Shown here piece after piece: positions 18,801 to 27,258 of a stretch of 64,000 nt of DNA. The stretch's first letter is position 1; each line of letters begins with the position of its first letter. The translations under genes and the position numbers were made by a program. The notes below the pieces were generated by a model. That model was given only the letters and a program-made list of their open reading frames with translations, made no database searches and was not told the DNA's origin. Origin of the DNA: Chitinophaga rupis (GTDB lineage: Bacteria; Bacteroidota; Bacteroidia; Chitinophagales; Chitinophagaceae); contig NZ_FOBB01000012.1 in NCBI RefSeq assembly GCF_900109685.1, positions 209,477 to 273,476 on the forward strand, in the 5' to 3' direction.

Positions 18801-19697
18801 TTTCTGCACGAACACGCTTTTCACACCCATATCCACAATGGTTTCAATATTGGCTTCATCCAGGATGCTATCGCGTTCCAGCATGATCTCATTACGCTCA
18901 ATACTTACTACCTCACCGGTGTCTTCATCCACAAAGTCTTCTACCCAGCTTCTTAACACACGGGCAGCCAGCTTTTTGCCGGCATATTTATCCAGACTTT
19001 TTTTGTCTGCTTTAACCTCATCCGCCATGCCGAAAAGCTGCAGGATGTCTTTATCTGTTTCGTAGCCAATGGCACGTAACAGGGTGGTAACCGGGAATTT
19101 CTTCTTACGGTCTATATAGGCGTACATCACATTATTGATGTCCGTTGCAAACTCCATCCAGGCGCCCTTGAACGGGATCACCCGGGCAGAGTAGATCTTT
19201 GTTCCGTTCGGATGTATGGATTGTCCAAAGAACACACCAGGTGAGCGATGCAGCTGGGATACAACCACGCGCTCCGCACCATTGATCACGAAAGTTCCTC
19301 TCGGGGTCATGTAAGGAATGTTCCCTAAGAACACATCCTGTACAATGGTCTGGAAGTCTACGTGCTCCTCATCATTACAGCTCAGGCGCAGTTTGGCCTT
19401 CAGCGGTACGGAGTAGGTAAGCCCTCTTTCTATACACTCTTCAATCGTGTAACGCGGCGGATCTACGAAGTAATCCAGGAACTCCAGATTAAAGATATTT
19501 CGTGTATCCGTAATCGGGAAGTTCTCTTTAAATACTTTAAAAAGGCCTTCGTTGTTCCGCTTATCTGGTGTGGTTTCTAACTGGAAGAAATCCTTGAAAG
19601 ATTGAATTTGGATAGCCAACAGATCCGGTGTCTCAGTCACTTGTTTGATCTTTCCAAAATTAACTCTTTCGTTTGCTTGGGCTTGTTTTAGAGACAT
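15888..19697 (-). CDS. rpoB: RNA polymerase subunit beta
   Basis: A 1269-residue beta subunit of RNA polymerase. The rifampicin pocket is at about 467-500 (FFGTSQLSQFLDQTNPLSEI) and carries the susceptible-type residues Asp478, His488 and Ser493 (E. coli 516, 526, 531), so no classical resistance change is seen. The C-terminal part has KVGDKMAGRHGNKGIVAKI and the ending PESFNVLIHELRGLGLDLKFE typical of the family. It follows rplL on the same strand after about 190 bp with an attenuator-like hairpin, and precedes rpoC. Confidence 0.99.
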   Translation of the reverse strand: MSLKQAQANERVNFGKIKQVTETPDLLAIQIQSFKDFFQLETTPDKRNNEGLFKVFKENFPITDTRNIFNLEFLDYFVDPPRYTIEECIERGLTYSVPLKAKLRLSCNDEEHVDFQTIVQDVFLGNIPYMTPRGTFVINGAERVVVSQLHRSPGVFFGQSIHPNGTKIYSARVIPFKGAWMEFATDINNVMYAYIDRKKKFPVTTLLRAIGYETDKDILQLFGMADEVKADKKSLDKYAGKKLAARVLRSWVEDFVDEDTGEVVSIERNEIMLERDSILDEANIETIVDMGVKSVFVQKEEVSGDFSIIYNTLNKDTSNSELEAVQHIYRQLRGADAPDDETARGIIDKLFFSDKRYDLGDVGRYKINRKLGLPTPLDMKVLTKEDIIAIIKYLVQLTNGKAEIDDIDHLSNRRVRTVGEQLYAQFGVGLARMARTIRERMNVRDNEVFTPVDLINARTLSSVINSFFGTSQLSQFLDQTNPLSEITHKRRISALGPGGLSRERAGFEVRDVHYSHYGRLCTIETPEGPNIGLISTLCVHAKVNDMGFIETPYRKVKDGKVEMTKVQFLSAEEEDLVKIAQANAELDEKGAFVNDKVKSRETGDFPILDREEVEYMDVAPNQIVGLSASLIPFLEHDDANRALMGSNMQRQAVPLIAPEVPIVGTGLEAKAARDSRLQITSEGKGVVEFVDANEIHVRYERDEMQKLVSFEDDLKIYRLTKFVKTNQSTCINLRPCVKKGQHLVEGDFLTEGYATRGGELALGRNLKVAFMPWKGYNFEDAIVISERVAREDLFTSIHIDEYELEVRDTKLGEEELTPDIPNVSEEATKDLDQNGIIRVGAHIKEGDILIGKITPRGESDPSPEEKLLRAIFGDKASDAKDASLKAPPSTEGVVIDKKLFSRAKKDKNSKTREKAALEKLEKVHQKNEEDLLEVLMSKLLVLLKDKTSAGITNTYGEVLISKGSKFSQKNLANVDFQNVNPLGWTTDDTTNDQINWLLHNYNIKYNEELGRYKREKFNISIGDELPAGVLKLAKVYLASKRKLKVGDKMAGRHGNKGIVAKIVRDEDMPFLNDGTPVDIVLNPLGVPSRMNLGQIYETVLGWAGLKLGVRFATPIFDGATTEEIAEFINKAALPSFGHTYLHDGETGERFHQKATVGVIYMLKLSHMVDDKMHARSIGPYSLITQQPLGGKAQFGGQRFGEMEVWALEAYGASNILQELLTIKSDDIVGRAKAYEAIVKGDNIPKAGVPESFNVLIHELRGLGLDLKFE

Positions 19698-19828
19698 ATT
19701 CGAAGTTAGCAGTTATATGACTTGTAAAATTGTGAGCTAAATTTCACAACGTAAATCCTTGAAGTTAAGATTTCTTCGTCAATATACCATCAAAAGGTGC
19801 TAAAAAAGACAACTTTCCCAAAGGGATA

Positions 19829-19861
19829 AAGGCCAAAAGTGCTGGATGCACTTTTGACCTT
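19829..19861 (-). terminator. rplL-rpoB attenuator-like hairpin
   Basis: AAGGCCAAAAGTGC pairs with GCACTTTTGACCTT (13 of 14, one mismatch) around TGGAT. On the minus strand it is followed only by TTTATCCC, a weak U-tract. Partial termination between rplL and rpoB is known in E. coli; a similar role is inferred here. Confidence 0.7.
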
Positions 19862-19886
19862 AAAAGAGGTATAATTAAGCAAAGAA

Positions 19887-20261
19887 TTACTGAATCTCAA
19901 CGTCAGCGCCTGCTTCAGTCAGCTTAGCTTTCAGATCTTCTGCCTCAGCCTTGTTAACGCCTTCTTTAACCGGTTTCGGTGCACCGTCTACCAGTTCTTT
20001 GGCTTCTTTCAGACCCAGACCAGTCAGATCTTTTACGATCTTAACTACGTTCAGCTTGCTGGCGCCAGCGCTTTTCAGGATAACGTTGAAGGAAGTTTTT
20101 TCTTCAGCAGCAGCAGCTCCGCCACCGCCATCACCAGAAACTACTACTGCAGCAGCAGCAGGTTCAATGCCGTACTCAGATTTCAGTACGTCAGCCAGTT
20201 CTTGTACTTCCTTAACAGTTAAGCCTACTAATTGTTCGGCCAATGCTTTTACGTCTGCCAT
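19887..20261 (-). CDS. rplL: Ribosomal protein bL12 (L7/L12)
   Basis: A 124-residue stalk protein that recruits translation GTPases. It has an N-terminal dimer domain (ADVKALAEQLVGLTVKEVQEL), an Ala/Gly-rich hinge at about 36-52, and a C-terminal factor-binding domain (KTSFNVILKSAG, NVVKIVKDLTGLGLKEAKELV). Length is standard. It sits between rplJ and rpoB. The 145-bp gap on the rplJ side contains a heptad inverted-repeat element. Confidence 0.99.
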   Translation of the reverse strand: MADVKALAEQLVGLTVKEVQELADVLKSEYGIEPAAAAVVVSGDGGGGAAAAEEKTSFNVILKSAGASKLNVVKIVKDLTGLGLKEAKELVDGAPKPVKEGVNKAEAEDLKAKLTEAGADVEIQ

Positions 20262-20326
20262 TTGTATAATGTTTTTGAATGTTTTAAATGTTGTTGTTTA
20301 TAGAGTGACTTGGAAGCCAAATTTGT

Positions 20327-20401
20327 GAGCGGTTAGCTTTTAGCGCTTAGCTGTTAGCGTTGTGTTCTGCTAAAAGCTAAATAGCTAAAGGCTAATAGCT
20401 G
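20327..20401. repeat. Heptad inverted repeat between rplJ and rplL, word NNTTAGC
   Basis: The left arm is exactly periodic: GGTTAGC, TTTTAGC, GCTTAGC, TGTTAGC (20331-20358). The right arm (20369-20401) is the complement family GCTAANN with one length slip. The loop is about 10 nt. It begins 5 bp beyond the rplJ stop codon. The word is the same as in the rpoB-rpoC element, 4.5 kb away. Confidence 0.92.
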
Positions 20402-20406
20402 TTTGT

Positions 20407-20931
20407 TTATTCCGCTGCCGGTGCGGCTGCGCCTGCTTCTTCTTTCTTTGCTTTTTCCAGCAAAGCAGAAATTACGCGGCTGGCAGGTGACTGCAACAGG
20501 CCAATAACTTCGCCGATAAGCTCGTTCTTGGTTTTGATGCGTACCAGGGCAGCCAGCTGGCTATCGCCGCTGTAAATCTCTTCAGCTACGAATGCTGCTT
20601 TCAGGATCGGTTTATCACCATTGCTTTCTTTACGGAAAGTGGAGATGATCAAAGCGGGTTCTTTCGGGCTATCAGAGAACAGCAGGGCAGTTACACCGTT
20701 CAGTGCTTCGTATACACCTGCGTATTTTTCGTTATCCAGTGATTCCAGCGCCTTGCGGATCAGGGTGTTCTTAGCCACCTTCATTTCCACCTGCTTGTCA
20801 AAGCACACTGCTCTTAACTTGTTCACCTGGGCTACGGTTAATGATTCCGTATTGGTGATGTAAAAGTTGCTATATTGAGAGAACTTGCTTTTCAGCAGTT
20901 CAATCGCTTCATTTTTTTGATCTTTGTTCAT
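20407..20931 (-). CDS. rplJ: Ribosomal protein uL10
   Basis: A 174-residue stalk base protein that binds 23S rRNA and the bL12 dimers. The N-terminal globular part (NKDQKNEAIELLKSKFSQYS, VAKNTLIRKALE) is standard, and the C-terminal helix carrying the L12 sites is at about 145-165, ending in an Ala/Pro-rich tail. Its position between rplA and rplL is the normal order. Bacterial L10 genes are often autoregulated through a leader; the 32-bp rplA-rplJ gap is too short for the classical structure. Confidence 0.98.
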   Translation of the reverse strand: MNKDQKNEAIELLKSKFSQYSNFYITNTESLTVAQVNKLRAVCFDKQVEMKVAKNTLIRKALESLDNEKYAGVYEALNGVTALLFSDSPKEPALIISTFRKESNGDKPILKAAFVAEEIYSGDSQLAALVRIKTKNELIGEVIGLLQSPASRVISALLEKAKKEEAGAAAPAAE

Positions 20932-20963
20932 TGCTTTTTGATTTGCATCCGTCAGGGAACGGA

Positions 20964-21653
20964 TTAGATTTGAACAGATTTAGTATCTATGATGATGCCT
21001 GGGCTCATGGTGCTGGCCATAGATAACCCTCTCAGGTAAGTACCTTTTGCAGTGGACGGTTTCAGCCTTACGATAGCATTGATCAGCTCCTGAGAGTTCT
21101 GCTCAATTTTTTCGGGTGCAAAGGAAACACGGCCGATAGAAGCGTGGATAATACCAGCTTTATCTACCTTAAAGGTGATCTTACCGCCTTTTACCTCGTT
21201 CACAGCAGCTGCTACATCATTGGTAACAGTACCTGTTTTCGGGTTCGGCATCAGGTTACGGGGACCCAGGATCTTACCCAGCTTACCGATCTTAGGCATC
21301 ACAGACGGGGTTGCAACGATTACGTCAACATCCGTCCATCCAGCTTCGATCTTCTGGATAAATTCATCCAGCCCTACATGGTCAGCGCCGGCAGCTCTCG
21401 CCTCGGCTTCTTTATCCGGGGTGCAAAGCACCAGCACTCTTTTGGTCTTACCGGTACCGTGGGGAAGCGTTACAGAACCACGGATAGCCTGGTCAGCCTT
21501 CTTAGGATCAACGCCTAAGCGGATATGCAGATCAACAGAACTGTCGAACTTAGTACAGTTAATATCTTTTACAAGCGTAGACGCATCCTTCAGGGTATAG
21601 ACTTTGTTCTTGTCTACCTTTGAATTAGCCGCTTTTCTTTTTTTAGTTGCCAT
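20964..21653 (-). CDS. rplA: Ribosomal protein uL1
   Basis: A 229-residue L1-stalk protein that binds 23S rRNA and helps release E-site tRNA. Typical segments are FDSSVDLHIRLGVDPKKADQ, GTVTLPHGTGK-like GSVTLPHGTGKTKRVLV, LGKILGPRNLMPNPKTGTV and the C-terminal KGTYLRGLSMASTMSPGI. It lies 50 bp after rplK on the same strand and is probably translated from the same message. Confidence 0.99.
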   Translation of the reverse strand: MATKKRKAANSKVDKNKVYTLKDASTLVKDINCTKFDSSVDLHIRLGVDPKKADQAIRGSVTLPHGTGKTKRVLVLCTPDKEAEARAAGADHVGLDEFIQKIEAGWTDVDVIVATPSVMPKIGKLGKILGPRNLMPNPKTGTVTNDVAAAVNEVKGGKITFKVDKAGIIHASIGRVSFAPEKIEQNSQELINAIVRLKPSTAKGTYLRGLSMASTMSPGIIIDTKSVQI

Positions 21654-21703
21654 TTGTCAATGTTTTTGAATGGTTACTCCGTTAGAGCGGAGGTTTGACA
21701 GAA

Positions 21704-22147
<444 letters not shown>

Positions 22148-22610
22148 AAATGTGTGTTTTAATTTGGTGAAAACGTCCCGCGCAGGGCGGAACTCCCAAA
22201 CTAAAAGGTGTTAAAATCTAACTGATTAATTAAATTTTGCCTTTTAAAGGGGATGCAAAGGTAGCTAATATAATTATTATGGCAAAAAGTTTTTGAAGTT
22301 GGGCACTCTTTTTGCTTAGGATATAAATTTTTTACAATTCTATTGCAATTCTCCACTTTTCGCCTCCCCTGGAATTTATTTTTTGTCTCCGTTATAGCTA
22401 ACAAACCGGCTGCAAAAATACAAAATATTTCCCGGTTTTATACTGGCCTTCAGGTCCCCCTCCCCCGAAACAATTTCTTCATTAATGATCATTGTCCCGG
22501 ATCACTCTCCTCCCACGGACTACTCCGTATTAATTATTAATCATTAATTCCCCGCCCGTCCTCCGGTCACCCTGTTGATTTTCAGTATCTTTAATATAAA
22601 TACCACCTTT
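22148..22610. other. Divergent gap upstream of rplK
   Basis: It contains the rplK promoter (22256-22288, minus strand) and, at 22529-22549, three heptads ATTAATT, ATTAATC, ATTAATT that look like one arm of the AATTAAN repeat family without a partner. Nothing else is recognised. This is one boundary of the block that separates rplK from nusG. Confidence 0.6.
22256..22288 (-). promoter_or_regulatory. Bacteroidota sigma-70-type promoter of rplK
   Basis: On the minus strand, TTTTTG (22288-22283) is followed after exactly 19 nt by TACCTTTG (22263-22256), a full match to the Bacteroidota -33/-7 consensus. Transcription would start near 22250, about 100 nt before rplK. It makes the rplKAJL-rpoBC operon independent of the distant tuf-nusG operon. 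Confidence 0.85.
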
Positions 22611-23185
22611 ATGAAATGTCTATTGTTAACAGCCACCCTGCTGGTCCTGCTGCTACACCATCCCGCGCAGGCACAATCCGCAGATCAACAGGCTGCCCAA
22701 AAAGCATGGATGGATTATATGACCCCTACTGCTATGCATCAGATGCTGGCCAAATCAGACGGTGAATGGACCTTTACCATGAACTCCTGGATGGACCCCA
22801 ATGCCGAACCCATGAAAAGCACCGGCAATGCAACCTACCACATGATCCTTGCGGCCGCTACCAGGAAATGCGCTGCACCGGCACCGTAATGAACATGCCT
22901 TTTGAAGGTATGGGCACCACCGGGTACGACAATGCCAAGAAGATCTTTGTGAGCTCCTGGGTTGATAATATGGGCACCGGCATGATGTACATGGAAGGCA
23001 AGTGGGACGAAGCCTCCAAAGCCGTTCACTTTACCGGCAAAATGTTAGACCCTACTACCGGTAAGGATTGTGATGTGAAAGAAATTTATAAGTGGGTAGA
23101 TGACAATACCCAGCAAATGGAAATGTACACCGTAGTAAATGGTAAAGAAGTGAAGAACATGGAAATTACCTTTACACGGAAGTAG
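22611..23185 (+). pseudogene. DUF1579-like secreted protein, frameshifted
   Basis: The start is at 22611 (MKCLLLTATLLVLLLHHPAQA, a clean signal peptide). The first frame reads through AWMDYMTPTAMHQMLAKSDG and EWTFTMNSWMDPNAEPM, then changes to nonsense after about 22850 and stops at 22889. The second frame carries the natural continuation, from GRYQEMRCTGTVMNMPFEG to KNMEITFTRK at 23185. Adding one base in the G/C-rich CTTGCGGCCGC at 22849-22859 would restore a single protein of about 190 residues of the DUF1579 type. This is a recent frameshift or a sequencing error. DUF1579 function is unknown. Confidence 0.82.
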
Positions 23186-23210
23186 CTAAAAGTTTTAAAA
23201 TGTAAAAGTT

Positions 23211-23240
23211 AAATGCAGCGGCCGTTAACCGCTGCATTTT
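23211..23240. terminator. Terminator between convergent genes
   Basis: AAATGCAGCGG pairs with CCGCTGCATTT around CCGTTAA, followed by T-rich sequence on the plus side and preceded by A-rich sequence. It can serve the DUF1579-like gene on the plus strand and the large membrane protein on the minus strand. Confidence 0.88.
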
Positions 23241-23242
23241 CA

Positions 23243-26200
23243 TTATTCATTTTTTAGCGGCGGCGGCGTGGCCCTGAAGCTGCTCAGCACTTTCGGCAGC
23301 AGGGGCAGTAAAGTGCTGAGGGTGGTTAACAGCACCAGCAGCTTCTTGGAAATATCTTCCTGCGTAGTAAAAATAAATAGTCCCACCAGCGCTACTATCA
23401 CCAGCAAAGGCGTACGGATGGATTCCCACAGGCTGCGGGCATTATACTGCTTACGCAGTTCTACCGATTCTGCTGTATGGCGCTGCTCCAGCAGGAACTG
23501 CCGGAACACCGGGTCCCGGATCACGATCAGGCCATTATAAATACCCAGGGCGCCTTCTGCTCCCAGCAGGGTGCTGATCTCCATCGCATTTTTATAGTTC
23601 ACCAGCCCGTCTGCCGCCAGGTCCAGCAAAATGATCTTCTGGCTGCCGGAAAGCCGGTTCCACTTGCTTTTGAAAAACACGGCCCGCTGGTATTGCTGCT
23701 GTATCATGGCTTTGGTTTCCTCATCCGTAAAGGGCAGCGTGTTTTTTTCCAATGTCTTATCCGGCTCAGCATCCCGGAAAATGCGTACAAAATCCAGCAG
23801 GAAAATGCGCGACACTGCGCTGCGGATCAAAAAAAAGATGCCCCCCAATAGCAGCAGTACCGGCAGTAACAGCATAGTAATATGCTGCCAGCCACTGAGG
23901 AACAGGTAACGTACCGGCGGCCGCGTAATGATCTGTATGGCCTGCACCTTATCCGGGTAGTTACCAGGGGCCATCCGGTAATGCAGCGCCAGCCCGCCCT
24001 TTTGCTGATCCCAGTACCAGGCCCCGTCTGCCGCCTGTTGCAGTAACGGCAAACTGGAAGGGTCCTCTTCATTATTCATATTTATCTGCCCTGACAGACT
24101 GCTGTAATACAGCTCCGGTACGTTCCGGGTATTAGCGGGCAGCTGGTCCCAGGGTTTTACCGGCATAATATGATCCCGGCCCGTGCTGTAAATACCCTGC
24201 TGCCAGCACCAGTGGGTGTAATAACCTTTTATAGGCGCCCCCGTATTGCGGAAGTTCTTTACCAGCCCTAACAAAGCCGGCCTGCGTTTTTCCAGGCAAC
24301 GGGCCATGCACAGCTGCTGTCTTTTCACCGACTGTACAATTTCCCGGTTATGCGCATACCAGGTGAACACGGCCATGGGCATTACCCCCAGGCACAATGC
24401 CAGCAGTAATACAAACCAGCTGTAATGCATTAACGATACCGGCAGTTGCGGCGCAGCGGCTGTAGCTTCATTAGCCTGCGGCCAGCCCCACATGATAACC
24501 AGTATCAGCAGCAGCACACTCTGGAACAGCCAGAAGGCAGCCCCTCCCCCGCTTTGCCCAATGGCCAGCAGCCAGTATACAAACACACTGTAGCCCAGCA
24601 TCAACAGCAGGTAAGCGGCTATTTTCCAGGAGTGGCTCCGGCGCCCGGGTTGCGAACAGGAATGGTAGGCATACAGCAGTATGAGGATATTTAGCGGCGA
24701 AATGAGGCCCAGCGCAAAGGTTACATAATCATCAAACCACTTCCCAAACACACCGCAGGTAAGCAGCACCACCAGGTAAAGCGCCAGGAACCATAAACCT
24801 TTGCGGTATATGGCATCATCTGCCTCCCGGGGAATGATCCAGGTGAAACGCGCCGCCAGCGGATCGCGGTACAGCAGCGAACGTTTGGAAAACCCATGGT
24901 GCAGCAGCAGCCAGCCGCACACCAGCAGAAAAGTAAAGAACGTGCACACCAGGGAAAACAGCAGTATGCGCAGGTTAACCGGCGTTATATAACCATTATT
25001 ATAAAACGTAAGCAGGTAAAAGGAACGGCCTGCTACCGGGTGCATAACCAGGCGTTGCGACAGCGGATGTATATATAAGGAGTGGGTTTTGCCATAACAG
25101 TGCACATTGTTCAAAGTAGTATCCTGCCGGCTGTTAATGGCATCGTGTAAAGACCCTGCTTCAGCGGCTTCGTCAAAAAAGTTCTCTTTCAGGTTGCGGT
25201 CTGCTTCTGAATGAATGTATACCTTGCCCTTACTATCAATAATACAAAAGCCATAGCCCGGCGGCATTACGGTATTTAATAAGGAATACATGCGAGCTGA
25301 AAGAGACACCAGCGCCATAGAATCTATCCGGCTGCTTTCTACCAGGTTAATTACAAAATCGCCCCCGGACCAGCTATACACGGGATCCATCAGGGAAATG
25401 CCGGTATCTGCTCCATTGCCGGCCTGCTGCGCAAAAAAGCGGTAATAGTCCCTTTCCTTTACGCTGATAAGGTACAGGCTGGAGGTATCTGGCAGCTGTA
25501 CGCGAAAACGCTGCATGCCCGTTCTGCTCACCCAGTTAATACGCTCAAAATTATAATAGGGCTTTCCGGATGGCGGCGTGAGTGGAATTGCGTAACGTGA
25601 CTTTTTACTTCTTACCTGCACCACCAGTTTATTGGTTGTTCGTATACTATCGTTGTGCTGCAGCACACGCAGAAAAGAAGTGTCAAAGAAGCGCATTTGC
25701 TGCCGCATTTGCTGCACCTCTCCTGTCATACTCTGCTCAATCTGGCCGGAGAGGGTTCTTAACCCGATATTGGCCGTCATATATCCCCTGGCCAGCAGCA
25801 ATACCTGTATCACGATCATGGTGATCACCGTAATCCCGCCGAAGATAGCCAGCGCCAGGTTTACCAGGTCGCTGAACTTTACCTGCTCATAAGCTCCCAT
25901 CAGGTATATTTTCAAAAAGGGCAGGCTAATAATGATGAGCAGCAGCACAATAATAAGCGGGTACACCAGGTACACCGGAATGCTGCCCAGGCGCTGGCGG
26001 TAGTCTGTGTTCTTTATTAACCCGCCTAGCACCAGGCGCTCCTGCCCCATCACAAACGGGAAGCAGAACAGCTTGTAGGAAATGCCCTGTATGCTGATAT
26101 CTATGATCTGTGAAAAGGTAGTGCCACGGTAATGCATCAGCAAACTATCCGGCTGCACCTGGTTATCCAGCCCCAGGCGCTCATCATAATACACCATGGT

Positions 26201-26707
26201 GCCGGGGCCATGATCCAGCTTTATCAGCAGGTAAGAGGTGAACAGCTCATGCCGGTAGTCAATAATGGGCTGTATCAGTTTTTCCACCGGTAGTACCAGT
26301 TTTATTGCATCCTGCTTTTTAGGGATAATGTGGTATTCCAGCAGGCTGCCTTTAATGTAAGTGCCGGCCCGTGTGGTATCCGCGTTCCGGCTAAAGCTGG
26401 CTTTTACCTGTTCCGGTAAGGCCTCCAGCGCCTTTTTCATGGCGGCGGAATCCTCTTTTGTCCTGGCATCGCGGAACTCACCGTTCACCAGGTTGGTGTA
26501 AAGTTTCAGCAGGTCGCTGTTGCGGGCTTTCATGTTCGCAGAAATACCGCTCAACACCTGGAAGGCGTACTGGTGCAGTCTTTGCCGGTTACCCGGAATG
26601 TAATAGAAATAGTAGGTGGCAAAGGCGGTGCCCAGCACAAATAATATAACGATCACAATAAAGGTATTGCGCCGCTGGGGTAACAGCGATTTTAACGGGG
26701 CGGCCAT
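23243..26707 (-). CDS. Giant multi-span membrane protein with Cache-like sensor region
   Basis: A 1154-residue inner-membrane protein not assigned to a named family. A first helix at about 15-35 is followed by a large extracytoplasmic part (about 40-240), helices at about 245-310, then a second extracytoplasmic part (about 320-560). The latter contains a Cache/PAS-like segment: VSLSARMYSLLNTVMPPGYG then FCIIDSKGKVYIHSEADRNL. A multi-helix block (about 570-780), another loop and three or four further helices follow. The last hydrophobic pair lies close to the C-terminus. No histidine kinase, GGDEF, methyl-accepting or nuclease motif is seen, so any output must go through partners. It follows the RHS toxin group on the same strand with a 157-bp gap. 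A sensing role is inferred from the Cache-like segment only. Confidence 0.75.
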   Translation of the reverse strand: MAAPLKSLLPQRRNTFIVIVILFVLGTAFATYYFYYIPGNRQRLHQYAFQVLSGISANMKARNSDLLKLYTNLVNGEFRDARTKEDSAAMKKALEALPEQVKASFSRNADTTRAGTYIKGSLLEYHIIPKKQDAIKLVLPVEKLIQPIIDYRHELFTSYLLIKLDHGPGTMVYYDERLGLDNQVQPDSLLMHYRGTTFSQIIDISIQGISYKLFCFPFVMGQERLVLGGLIKNTDYRQRLGSIPVYLVYPLIIVLLLIIISLPFLKIYLMGAYEQVKFSDLVNLALAIFGGITVITMIVIQVLLLARGYMTANIGLRTLSGQIEQSMTGEVQQMRQQMRFFDTSFLRVLQHNDSIRTTNKLVVQVRSKKSRYAIPLTPPSGKPYYNFERINWVSRTGMQRFRVQLPDTSSLYLISVKERDYYRFFAQQAGNGADTGISLMDPVYSWSGGDFVINLVESSRIDSMALVSLSARMYSLLNTVMPPGYGFCIIDSKGKVYIHSEADRNLKENFFDEAAEAGSLHDAINSRQDTTLNNVHCYGKTHSLYIHPLSQRLVMHPVAGRSFYLLTFYNNGYITPVNLRILLFSLVCTFFTFLLVCGWLLLHHGFSKRSLLYRDPLAARFTWIIPREADDAIYRKGLWFLALYLVVLLTCGVFGKWFDDYVTFALGLISPLNILILLYAYHSCSQPGRRSHSWKIAAYLLLMLGYSVFVYWLLAIGQSGGGAAFWLFQSVLLLILVIMWGWPQANEATAAAPQLPVSLMHYSWFVLLLALCLGVMPMAVFTWYAHNREIVQSVKRQQLCMARCLEKRRPALLGLVKNFRNTGAPIKGYYTHWCWQQGIYSTGRDHIMPVKPWDQLPANTRNVPELYYSSLSGQINMNNEEDPSSLPLLQQAADGAWYWDQQKGGLALHYRMAPGNYPDKVQAIQIITRPPVRYLFLSGWQHITMLLLPVLLLLGGIFFLIRSAVSRIFLLDFVRIFRDAEPDKTLEKNTLPFTDEETKAMIQQQYQRAVFFKSKWNRLSGSQKIILLDLAADGLVNYKNAMEISTLLGAEGALGIYNGLIVIRDPVFRQFLLEQRHTAESVELRKQYNARSLWESIRTPLLVIVALVGLFIFTTQEDISKKLLVLLTTLSTLLPLLPKVLSSFRATPPPLKNE

Positions 26708-26863
26708 ATGTGACAGAATTTTTGGGGTTATGAATGTCCTTGGCTACGCTCTAAAAGTTGATATAACTGGTATAAAGATATGGTTTTTTGATGAGAGGTG
26801 TATCAGTACGCTGTTTGGGGTTGTTTCTCCGTATTGTTTCTCCGCGATGAATTATTCTTATTA

Positions 26864-27250
26864 TTAATTAGTTTTAATCAATAGCTCACCGGAAAAAAAC
26901 TTTTTCTGTAACTCCAGTAATTCTGTCTTCCTTGTATTTACAAGTTCTTCATACTCTTTGGTAGTATTATTAAAAAAGTCGGGGTGAGAAATAGTACCCA
27001 CCAGGTGATTTAATTGAGAAGTAAAGAACAGCATCACTGGTACCGGCATCAGGTCCGTATCCTTATAATCATCAATCACAGCCAGTAGCAGGGTTATAAA
27101 TCGATGGTATTCATCATCATCCCATTCCCCTTCCATTCTTACTTTGTAAGAAAATTCATCTTCTGATCCCACATATTCAACATATTGTTTTAATGATTCT
27201 TTCATATTCATATACATGGTATGCGTTTCATTCGCCTTAGAAGTTACCAT
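26864..27250 (-). CDS. Small acidic protein of unknown function downstream of RHS group
   Basis: A 128-residue soluble protein without signal peptide. It is acidic near the N-terminus (GSEDEF, EGEWDDDEYHRF) and ends with a helix TRKTELLELQKKF. The long start overlaps nothing and lies 8 bp after the stop of the preceding gene, suggesting coupled translation; Met12 or Met15 are also possible starts. The DNA is visibly richer in A+T than the ribosomal genes around the block. Small acidic cytoplasmic proteins in this position beside RHS toxins are often immunity proteins, but no family is recognised. Confidence 0.6.
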   Translation of the reverse strand: MVTSKANETHTMYMNMKESLKQYVEYVGSEDEFSYKVRMEGEWDDDEYHRFITLLLAVIDDYKDTDLMPVPVMLFFTSQLNHLVGTISHPDFFNNTTKEYEELVNTRKTELLELQKKFFSGELLIKTN

Positions 27251-27258
27251 TCGCGATT

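Noticed and set aside
11593..19580. Many long plus-strand frames opposite rpoB and rpoC
   Set aside because: They are mirror frames of highly constrained coding sequence, with no motifs of their own.
20932..20963. L10 leader autoregulatory structure
   Set aside because: The rplA-rplJ gap is only 32 bp, too short for the known leader fold.
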